Shown here: positions 1 to 5,322 of the stretch, piece by piece
Position numbering within the stretch: position 1 is the stretch's first letter
Layout: every line of letters starts with the position of its first letter
NCBI GenBank assembly: GCA_027056525.1
Contig: JALUKO010000407.1
Span: 1 to 6,152, forward strand
DNA length: 6,152 nucleotides
Source of the DNA: Helicobacteraceae bacterium
Lineage (GTDB): Bacteria > Campylobacterota > Campylobacteria > Campylobacterales > Sulfurimonadaceae
Reading direction: 5' to 3'
Notes under the pieces: model-generated
Seen by the model: the letters and a program-made list of their open reading frames with translations, nothing else
What the model was told of the DNA's origin: nothing
Databases searched by the model: none
Position numbers and translations under genes: made by a program

Positions 1-524
1 AAAAGTACCTTGCACATACTTTTTCCACTGTTGCTTCCGAATTTGATCATGACAACATAGAACTTCCGATCTTTATCTCATCAAGCTTTCAAAAATATGC
101 GGATTCATTTGCTTTTGAACATGCAAACAAAAAAAACCTACCGATACATTTTGTAACACTCACAAGTCCAAAAGCGATGAGTGAAATAGAAGCACTTCCA
201 CAAAACTGTATCATCTATATCATAGATTTTCAGACAATCAAAAAAAGTGACAGAAAAGCTTTCTTCGAAAAAATCGCATCTAAACAGGCTATTGTTGCAA
301 GTAGTGACAAGATTGAAGATATAGAGTATAAAGTTCTTGAGATCAAAAGTGACAACAATGTATTTGATCAAGGAGATATACTTCCTATAGAGGATTATGT
401 AAAATTTATCGTTTTAAACTACCAAAACAAATTTCCCGATACCGAGCTTTCCAAAAAACTTGGCATAAGCAGAAAAAGCTTATGGGAAAAAAGAAAAAAA
501 TATGACATCATCAAGAAAAAATAA
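1..524 (+). CDS. Orphan response-regulator-like protein with Fis-type HTH (HP1021/Cj1608-like), 5' end missing
   Basis: The frame is open from base 3, so this is the last 173 residues of a longer protein; the ATG at 177 is internal. The C-terminus (nt 432-510) reads as a Fis/NtrC-type helix-turn-helix, with the core TELSKKLGISRKSLWEKRKK, and should bind DNA. Upstream of it I read the shell of an NtrC-type AAA+ domain. A strand plus LPIFISSSFQKY sits where Walker A should be, then IIYIIDFQTIKKSDRKAFFE where Walker B and the following helix should be, then QAIVASSDKIED where sensor I lies. The P-loop, the GAFTGA loop and the Walker B acidic pair are absent, so it should neither hydrolyse ATP nor drive sigma-54. 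From memory, HP1021/Cj1608 proteins are about 300 residues with an N-terminal receiver domain, and Cj1608 precedes sat and pgpA in C. jejuni, as here. The missing ~125 residues would fit a receiver domain. The HTH is certain; the family assignment is likely but rests on synteny and recollection. Confidence 0.75.
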   Translation, partial: KYLAHTFSTVASEFDHDNIELPIFISSSFQKYADSFAFEHANKKNLPIHFVTLTSPKAMSEIEALPQNCIIYIIDFQTIKKSDRKAFFEKIASKQAIVASSDKIEDIEYKVLEIKSDNNVFDQGDILPIEDYVKFIVLNYQNKFPDTELSKKLGISRKSLWEKRKKYDIIKKK

Positions 525-1692
525 GACCATACTTATTGACAAAGAAGCAGCCTCTGCTTTAGAGTTGGTCAAAGAGGGTCTTCTCCATCCTGTAACGGGA
601 CTGATGAGTGAAAAAGAGAGTCAAGAGGTTCTTGAAACTTCAATGTACAACGGTAAAACTTTCCCTTTTCCATTTATTCTCTCACCTTCGGGGAAAAAAA
701 ATGAAGATATCATACAGTCCTTGCAAAAAGGGGAAGAGATCACCATTTTATGTGATGGTGAGGAGTTTGCTGTTTTAAAAGTTGAAGAAACCTTTCAAAT
801 TGACCCTAAAGAGAGAAGCAAACACATCTATGGGACTGATGATCTCTCCCACCCCGGTGTCAAAGCAACACTAAAACGTCTTGGAAGTTGGGCTCTTTGT
901 GGTGAATACACACTTTTAAACCCTTCTGTAAACACAAACAAAAAACTCATAGAGGACGCAAAAAAAACAATCAATGCAAAACACACTACCTCTTTGGTGA
1001 TGGCAGCGAATCCTCTACACCGTGCTCATGAGCGTTTAATCAGACAAACACTAGACAGTACTGACCTTTTGGTGATTTTTCTACTCAAACCTTATGACAA
1101 TTCAACGCTTAACTATGAGCTTAGAAAAGAAGCGTTGCAATACTTTATCAACAACTTTTTGCCAAAGAACAGTGTAGTGATCGTTCCTTTAGAAAACAGC
1201 TATATTTTCGCGGGCTACAATGAGATCATCATTGATGCTATTGTGGCAAACAACTACGGCTGTAACAGACTGACAGTGGGAAGAAACCACGCCGGACTTG
1301 GAATGTTTTATGATTGTAACTCTAACAAGTCTATCGTTGACAAGGTGATTGGTATAGATATAGAGATACAAATAGCAAGTGAGTATGTTTATTGTGACAA
1401 ATGTACAACTCTTGTCAGTAAAAATACCTGCCCACACGGTCAACACCATCAAATCTCATACAGAGCAGACTCCATACTCGAACTGCTCGAGCTAGGACTT
1501 TTGCCACCGGCTGTTTTGATTAGAAAAGAGATCTCTGCGTATCTTCTTTCAAGGATATTTCCAAAAAGGTTCAAAAACCTTGAAAAAATGTACTACGATA
1601 TATTGCCGGTTGAGGGTCTCTTGGAAGAGCATACTGAGAGAGATTTCTACCTGGAGTTAATGAAACTCTACCAAACAACTTCACTTACATAA
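502..1692 (+). CDS. sat: Sat-like protein of the ATP sulfurylase (sulfate adenylyltransferase) family, atypical active site
   Basis: The 396-residue protein belongs to the Sat family, whose usual reaction is ATP + sulfate to APS + pyrophosphate in the cytoplasm. The N-terminal PUA-like domain opens with KEGLLHPVTGLMSEKE (residues 24-39), matching the family's GxFSPLxGFM region, so the ATG at 502 gives a complete N-terminus. The nucleotidyltransferase core has NPLHRAH (170-176) with both catalytic-type histidines, FAGYNEIIIDAI (236-247), NYGCNRLTVGRNHAGLG (251-267), and a zinc site C298-x2-C301-x8-C310-x-H312 as in bacterial Sat. Several hallmark residues differ. The canonical QTRN reads MAAN (167-170), GRDHAGP reads GRNHAGLG, and the C-terminal ISGTxxR reads ISYRADS (318-324). 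The missing Gln and Arg normally hold sulfate. There is no APS kinase domain. The gene starts 23 nt inside the preceding regulator, suggesting translational coupling, and pgpA follows 12 nt after. No cysteine-biosynthesis gene is nearby. Family is certain; sulfate as substrate is doubtful. Confidence 0.85.
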   Translation: MTSSRKNKTILIDKEAASALELVKEGLLHPVTGLMSEKESQEVLETSMYNGKTFPFPFILSPSGKKNEDIIQSLQKGEEITILCDGEEFAVLKVEETFQIDPKERSKHIYGTDDLSHPGVKATLKRLGSWALCGEYTLLNPSVNTNKKLIEDAKKTINAKHTTSLVMAANPLHRAHERLIRQTLDSTDLLVIFLLKPYDNSTLNYELRKEALQYFINNFLPKNSVVIVPLENSYIFAGYNEIIIDAIVANNYGCNRLTVGRNHAGLGMFYDCNSNKSIVDKVIGIDIEIQIASEYVYCDKCTTLVSKNTCPHGQHHQISYRADSILELLELGLLPPAVLIRKEISAYLLSRIFPKRFKNLEKMYYDILPVEGLLEEHTERDFYLELMKLYQTTSLT

Positions 1693-1704
1693 ATTAGGAA
1701 TACA

Positions 1705-2211
1705 ATGAATTGGTTTTTTATAACTTTAGGATTTAGCGGTCTTGCACCAAAAGCACCCGGTACGGTAGGAAGTCTTGTTTCTTTGATATTTGGAGTGCTC
1801 ATCCTCATCTACCTCGATGCTCAAACCCTTTTTCTTGCAACAGTACTTATCTCACTCATCGCCATAAAGTCCATTAATAAGTATGAACAAAGAACAGGTA
1901 TCCATGATGACAAAAGAATTGTCATAGATGAGCTCGCCGGTATGTGGTTTGCGCTTAGCGTTGCACCTGCTACCGGTGTTGTACCATCTGAAATCATGAA
2001 CCTTGAAAACGGTTTTTTGATCCAAGTTCTGCTCTCTTTTGCTCTGTTTAGATATTTTGATATCGCCAAACCTTCTATTATCGGTAGAATAGACAGAGAA
2101 GCAAAAGGTGGCGTCGGTGTTATGGGCGATGATATTATTGCAGGCTTTGCAGCAGGTATCTCTTCTGCTGCACTTTGGCAAATATGGCTGAAGGTTCAAG
2201 CCCTTTTGTAA
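1705..2211 (+). CDS. pgpA: Phosphatidylglycerophosphatase A
   Basis: PgpA removes the terminal phosphate of phosphatidylglycerol phosphate at the inner membrane, giving phosphatidylglycerol, the last step before cardiolipin. At 168 residues it has the normal family length. All family motifs are present in order: GFSGLAPKAPGTVGSL (residues 9-24), HDDKRIVIDELAGMW (67-81) with the acidic pair D75-E76, FRYFDIAKP (115-123), and GGVGVMGDDIIAG (135-147) with D142-D143. Acidic residues of this kind bind Mg2+ in the family. Hydrophobic segments at about 23-37, 41-55, 104-117 and 144-162 fit a small integral membrane enzyme. The start is supported by AGGAA eight bases upstream in the 12-nt gap after the sat-like gene. 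It is the last gene of the plus-strand group and ends three bases before the stop of the opposing gene. Nothing about it looks degraded. Confidence 0.95.
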   Translation: MNWFFITLGFSGLAPKAPGTVGSLVSLIFGVLILIYLDAQTLFLATVLISLIAIKSINKYEQRTGIHDDKRIVIDELAGMWFALSVAPATGVVPSEIMNLENGFLIQVLLSFALFRYFDIAKPSIIGRIDREAKGGVGVMGDDIIAGFAAGISSAALWQIWLKVQALL

Positions 2212-2214
2212 ATA

Positions 2215-2709
2215 CTACACAAACATAGGATCACTTGTTGGTTCTATCTCCTCAAAATCTGCTATGATCTGCTTAAACATCTGCATCGTTTTTTGTGCTT
2301 TTTGTATATGCTCATCAAAGATATATTTTGATGAGGGGAATGATTCACTTAAACTCTTATATATCAAAATACGTCCGTTAATGTGCTTGTCAATCTCTTT
2401 AAATGCATCTTCAAGATACTGACGCGTTGTTGTGTGACGAAAGAGTGCTCTGAGCATTTTTATGCGCTCTTTGATTGGGATCGACTCATCTATCGCTTCT
2501 GCAATACGTTTAATATCCAAACGTGAAAGGTACACGCCACTGTGTGCGGGAGCCAAGAGTTTTGATGTGAGTGCATCTACAAACTGAGGTACAGGCTCTT
2601 CATCTACCTTATCCCCTATATCCGGGTTTTGTTCTGGATCAAGCGAGCATTTCTCATCTACAAACTTGTCAAATTCCGCCCGCAAATCACTTAAATCATG
2701 TTCATTCAT
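2215..2709 (-). CDS. Unrecognised acidic, helix-rich cytoplasmic protein; last gene of the TorD operon
   Basis: I do not recognise the family of this 164-residue protein. No signal peptide or membrane segment is visible. Residues 1-41 are strongly acidic and probably flexible (a run of D/E with DPEQNPDIGDKVDEEPVPQ at 24-42). Residues 43-155 look like four or five amphipathic helices, including LSRLDIKRIAEAIDES (61-76), PIKERIKMLRALFRHTTT (78-95) and FDEHIQKAQKTMQMFKQII (131-149). There is a single Cys (21) and no metal-binding pattern, so a catalytic role is not suggested; an adaptor or scaffold is possible. The start ATG is six bases after the stop of the AroE-like gene, with AAGGAT about ten bases upstream, so it is clearly cotranscribed with it. 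A role tied to the polyferredoxin and TorD-type chaperone is inferred only from operon position. A 9-bp perfect palindrome lies inside the gene (2311-2335). Confidence 0.8.
   Translation of the reverse strand: MNEHDLSDLRAEFDKFVDEKCSLDPEQNPDIGDKVDEEPVPQFVDALTSKLLAPAHSGVYLSRLDIKRIAEAIDESIPIKERIKMLRALFRHTTTRQYLEDAFKEIDKHINGRILIYKSLSESFPSSKYIFDEHIQKAQKTMQMFKQIIADFEEIEPTSDPMFV
2311..2335. repeat. 9-bp perfect palindrome inside the 164-residue gene, near the convergent junction
   Basis: CTCATCAAA (2311-2319) and TTTGATGAG (2327-2335) are exact inverse complements around a 7-base A/T-rich loop. It lies about 100 nt past the pgpA stop on the plus strand and about 95 nt before the end of the minus-strand coding region. 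No T-run follows on either strand, so it is not a standard intrinsic terminator. It could slow polymerases or stabilise 3' ends where the two transcripts converge, or be a by-product of coding for SSKYIFDEH. Confidence 0.4.
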
Positions 2710-2715
2710 ATCTTA

Positions 2716-3519
2716 TTATCCTTCAAATGTACTTTTTGGTTTTTCATATTTTAAATGCCCTTTTTTCTCAAAAAAGTTATAAGCACCTTTACTCAACTCC
2801 TCGATCATATCATCATAGCCGACATATCGTTGTACATACTCTTTTGTTTTTGTTCTGAGTGCTGAGAACTGCTTGGAAGTTTTCATATCAAAATTGATCT
2901 GTGCAAAGTTTGTAACCATATCAAAACTTTGTAACTCTGAAAAATCAAGTACTGCATCATAGGGGGAAAAGTCAACCTCCATCCCCTCAGCTATTCTGTT
3001 CATATCTGGACTTGGAATCTCTAACTCTTGTGTAAACTTCATCAACGCTTCTAGGTCATTATGAAAATAACTTACATTGAACCCACAAGAGAAAAAACTA
3101 AATGCCTTGGCGTAAGGACTTATACCGATTATAGCAATATTGTGGGCAAAATTATCTTTTAATATCTCGGTAAGAACCCTGATACTAAACAGATCGCCTA
3201 TAAGTTTTTCACCATCACGAACAAGTATGTCACACATCCCTGAACGTTTGACAATACCGGGTGCAACATCCAAAACCTCTACGGCATCACTCACAAACTC
3301 ACTTGAGATCACAGCACCATTGACATGAGACTTTCTTAAGTTGCTCAGAGTAAAGAAAAAATCATCTCTTCGTATATTCATAGGTATCATCATGGCGTCT
3401 TTGTTTTTTGCTTTAAACAAACGGTTCAGTGATGCACTTAAACTACTTTGCCCTGCCTCTTCACCGACAAAACCATAGAGCTTTGTTTGGTGAGATATCT
3501 CATTTGCATTATTCATCAT
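2716..3519 (-). CDS. Shikimate dehydrogenase (AroE)-like fold lacking catalytic residues; probable pseudoenzyme
   Basis: By eye this 267-residue protein runs the whole length of AroE (about 270 residues) in register. KLYGFVGEEAGQSSLSASLN (13-32) matches the substrate-binding opening of AroE. DAMMIPMNIRRDDFFFTLSN (41-60) matches the second strand and helix. VNGAVISSEFVSDAVEVLD (66-84) sits on the NVTVPFK segment. GMCDILVRDGEKLIGDLFS (94-112) matches GAVNTL…DGxLxGxNTD, and IAIIGISPYAKAFSFF (128-143) matches the nucleotide-binding turn. GYDDMIEELSKGAYNFFEKK (234-253) matches the closing helix. The catalytic Lys becomes V76, the Asp of NTD becomes S112, and the GxGGA turn becomes GISPYA, so dehydrogenase activity is not expected. 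It lies one base after the polyferredoxin stop and six before the next gene. Either ATG of the MM start is usable; the strong Shine-Dalgarno favours the first. It may be a binding or scaffold subunit. The gene is certain; the fold call is a good inference. Confidence 0.7.
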   Translation of the reverse strand: MMNNANEISHQTKLYGFVGEEAGQSSLSASLNRLFKAKNKDAMMIPMNIRRDDFFFTLSNLRKSHVNGAVISSEFVSDAVEVLDVAPGIVKRSGMCDILVRDGEKLIGDLFSIRVLTEILKDNFAHNIAIIGISPYAKAFSFFSCGFNVSYFHNDLEALMKFTQELEIPSPDMNRIAEGMEVDFSPYDAVLDFSELQSFDMVTNFAQINFDMKTSKQFSALRTKTKEYVQRYVGYDDMIEELSKGAYNFFEKKGHLKYEKPKSTFEG

Positions 3520-3520
3520 T

Positions 3521-4624
3521 TTAGATCCCCTCCTTTATGCCCCAAAGTGATCGGGCTTCTTCATCTTCTACTTTACATCTGTAACACAGTGTATCATCGT
3601 TGTTGACACTAAAAATCATATTGCACTCATTACATCGTCTTACATGAAACGAGATCAGATTCTGTACTGCAGGTTCAAAAAACTCTTTAACATTGTATGC
3701 GTTTGAAAGTGTCAGTGCATTTGGTTCACATACATCATGACATATATGACACTTTATACATAAAAAAGGATCAAAATCGATCTTTGAATTTTTAATATCT
3801 GAATTCAGTGCACCACTTGGGCAGACTCTATAGCACATTTGACATGCCGTACATACACTCTCATCCATGATCTTTTGCGAAGTAAAACTTACTTCACTAG
3901 CATCAACTACATGAAAAACAGAAGGCTTTTCAGCCCTTTTCATCGCACTAAAAAACAGTTTTCTTTTATGCGGTATCTTCTTTTGTCTCAAAAGGGCGAT
4001 ATCTGTTTTTTCTAAAGTATGCTCACTAAGCTCATCACTTGCTTTTTTTACCTCGTTCTCAAAACTGTGTTTTGTTTTGGCGATCGTTTGCAGGTTGATA
4101 TTTCTCAAAAATTCCCGACGATCCACACTCTCTTGAGCAGACTCATCTTTATAACAGGTATTTTCCAGCTTGATCACTACATCATCTTGAAGCATCGCTT
4201 CTAAAAGATAACTCGCCTCTTCATAGTTTTGTACTATCTGCTTGTGACAGGTTGAAGCGATATCACAGTTCTGACAATACCCCATGTCAAAGACAAGCTC
4301 TTTTTTTAAAATCGCCAATGATATAATATGCTCTATACTCAGTACCGCGATACACGGAACATTTTTGCGACAAGAGATCACAGATGCCTCATCTTCTAAA
4401 AAGTCAAAGAAAAAATTTGTTGTGTTGAAACTCTCCAGAGTAAGCGCTTCACTCGGGCACACTCCCACACAGGCGCCACACTCCACACATGAGGAGAAGT
4501 TAATCATAGGTAAAGGGTTATCTCCCACAACAATGGCATCTGTCGGACATACCACTTCACAATTGTTACACGTACTCTGTGTACTTAAACTACGGACACA
4601 ATAACCTGCATTTAACTCAAGCAT
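3521..4624 (-). CDS. Cytoplasmic polyferredoxin with four [4Fe-4S]-type motifs and extra Cys sites
   Basis: This 367-residue iron-sulfur protein probably passes electrons to or from a redox enzyme. The N-terminal ferredoxin pair has C9-x9-C19-x2-C22-x3-C26-P and C46-x2-C49-x2-C52-x3-C56-P. A middle section carries C85-x5-C91 and C117-x2-C120-x5-C126, a possible further metal site. Residues about 160-250 are charged and cysteine-free and contain an internal twin-arginine-like DRREFLRNI (168-176). A second ferredoxin pair follows: C258/C261/C264/C268-P and C289/C292/C295/C299. The C-terminus has C331-x2-C334-x12-C347-x2-C350, like a zinc ribbon or rubredoxin knuckle. No N-terminal signal or membrane segment is seen, so it should be cytoplasmic. 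It starts three bases after the torD-like stop and ends one base before the AroE-like ATG. This fits an accessory protein of a molybdenum/tungsten enzyme such as formate dehydrogenase, but the partner is not in the window. I do not know a gene symbol. Confidence 0.85.
   Translation of the reverse strand: MLELNAGYCVRSLSTQSTCNNCEVVCPTDAIVVGDNPLPMINFSSCVECGACVGVCPSEALTLESFNTTNFFFDFLEDEASVISCRKNVPCIAVLSIEHIISLAILKKELVFDMGYCQNCDIASTCHKQIVQNYEEASYLLEAMLQDDVVIKLENTCYKDESAQESVDRREFLRNINLQTIAKTKHSFENEVKKASDELSEHTLEKTDIALLRQKKIPHKRKLFFSAMKRAEKPSVFHVVDASEVSFTSQKIMDESVCTACQMCYRVCPSGALNSDIKNSKIDFDPFLCIKCHICHDVCEPNALTLSNAYNVKEFFEPAVQNLISFHVRRCNECNMIFSVNNDDTLCYRCKVEDEEARSLWGIKEGI
3527..3536 (-). promoter_or_regulatory. 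Strong Shine-Dalgarno for the AroE-like gene
   Basis: On the minus strand the bases read AAAGGAGGGG, ending seven bases before the ATG at 3519. This is the best ribosome binding site in the window and lies inside the last codons of the polyferredoxin gene, whose TAA stop is one base from the ATG. It supports the first of the two adjacent ATG codons and suggests that this protein is translated at least as strongly as its upstream neighbour. Confidence 0.7.
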
Positions 4625-4627
4625 ATC

Positions 4628-5245
4628 TTAGGCACTTAACTCTTTGTTTAGGTACTCATTATCACTTAGTATAAATTCCAGTGCCATATCTGCCGCATCA
4701 TAATACAAAGGGGTTCGTGCTTCATACTTCATATTGATAAGATACATAGGAGCCCATCGAAGCAGATGTTTGTTTAAAAATTCTTTTTGAACATTTTGAA
4801 GCTCTTTGAGCGCTTCTACATCTTGCTTTTGCAAAGCTTTCATCTCTGCTGAGGCAAGATGATGCATAAACTCCAACTCTATACCGATATGATCCGATGA
4901 AACACTTCTGGCAGCTTCATAATCAACCATAAACTCATAAGCGCTGTATATATCTGTCACAGGGTTTGCGCCACCTGTTTCTACCATTTGATCCTCTCTT
5001 GTATAAAAGGTCTCATAAGGGATCAGATGTAAAATAGAAAGGTTCACAAAATCAGGGTTGAAATACTCCTCTAAAAGAGTCACTTCATCAATCTCATCAA
5101 GTTCTTTCCACTCTTTAAGTGTCGGGAAAAATTCTAAAATATTTTCATCATTTTTAATCATCTGAAGTGTCTGCACCTCAAGTTCTTGCAGTAATATACG
5201 CGATAATAAGGCATATATATTAACTCTTGCTTGCGTTTGTTCCAT
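4628..5245 (-). CDS. TorD/DmsD-family molybdoenzyme chaperone
   Basis: This 205-residue all-helical cytoplasmic protein is of the usual length for TorD-like chaperones, which bind the twin-arginine signal or body of a molybdoenzyme and hold it for cofactor insertion before export. Family marks are IPYETFYTRE (residues 75-84), DHIGIELEFMHHL (118-130, the family's D-H-x-x-x-E-x-E-F-M) and FLNKHLLRWAP (156-166). A short helix at the start, ARVNIYALLSRILLQE (6-21), matches the family's N-terminal YxxLSRLL segment and supports the ATG at 5245. AAAAGG lies about ten bases upstream. It is the first gene of a four-gene operon, with the polyferredoxin three bases downstream, and has its own likely promoter in the 77-bp gap. 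The sequence cannot tell which molybdoenzyme it serves; formate dehydrogenase is a common client in Campylobacterota. I leave the symbol empty because torD proper serves TMAO reductase. Confidence 0.88.
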   Translation of the reverse strand: MEQTQARVNIYALLSRILLQELEVQTLQMIKNDENILEFFPTLKEWKELDEIDEVTLLEEYFNPDFVNLSILHLIPYETFYTREDQMVETGGANPVTDIYSAYEFMVDYEAARSVSSDHIGIELEFMHHLASAEMKALQKQDVEALKELQNVQKEFLNKHLLRWAPMYLINMKYEARTPLYYDAADMALEFILSDNEYLNKELSA

Positions 5246-5269
5246 AGGTTTTGTACCTTTTCATTTTAT

Positions 5270-5290
5270 AGGTGATTATTTTATCACAAT
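5270..5290 (-). promoter_or_regulatory. Probable sigma-70 promoter (extended -10) of the torD-like operon
   Basis: On the minus strand the gap between the glutamate dehydrogenase and torD-like genes contains TGATAAAAT (5286-5278), an extended -10 element, with T-rich sequence upstream and no convincing -35. That is typical of Campylobacterota vegetative promoters. Transcription would begin near 5270, giving a leader of about 25 nt that includes the AAAAGG ribosome binding site. A second TATAAAAT at 5269-5262 is too close to the ribosome binding site to be preferred. Confidence 0.45.
5272..5287. repeat. Short inverted repeat overlapping the -10 element; possible operator
   Basis: GTGAT and ATCAC form perfect 5-bp arms around TATTTT, and the pair overlaps the predicted -10 of the torD-like operon. 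A looser outer pair, AGGTGA (5270-5275) and TCACCT (5315-5320), frames the whole promoter. The arms are too short and the loop too A/T-rich for a terminator. The spacing between GTGA and TCAC is eight bases, so it is not a CRP/FNR box, which has six. An operator for another regulator is possible but unproven. Confidence 0.3.
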
Positions 5291-5322
5291 TATCTGAAAC
5301 TAAGATTGTAAATTTCACCTAA

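Noticed and set aside
177..524. A complete 115-residue gene starting at the ATG at 177
   Set aside because: The same frame is open without a stop back to base 3, the upstream residues continue the fold, and no ribosome binding site precedes 177; it is an internal methionine.
1189..1452. Antisense open frame within the Sat-like gene (and similar ones within pgpA, the polyferredoxin and the glutamate dehydrogenase)
   Set aside because: These frames have no ribosome binding site or recognisable motif and lie wholly opposite well-supported genes.
2311..2335. Intrinsic terminator for pgpA
   Set aside because: It is about 100 nt beyond the stop, is followed by GGGGAA rather than a T-run, and its stem is mostly A/T.
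2716..3519. A functional shikimate dehydrogenase (aroE)
   Set aside because: The catalytic Lys and Asp positions read Val and Ser and the nucleotide-binding glycine turn is changed; the operon context is redox-enzyme accessory, not aromatic synthesis.
3521..4624. Exported (Tat) iron-sulfur protein because of the RR-x-F-L motif
   Set aside because: The motif is at residue 169 with no hydrophobic stretch after it, and the N-terminus has no signal peptide.
5272..5287. CRP/FNR-type box upstream of the torD-like gene
   Set aside because: The half-sites GTGA and TCAC are eight bases apart, whereas CRP/FNR boxes need six.
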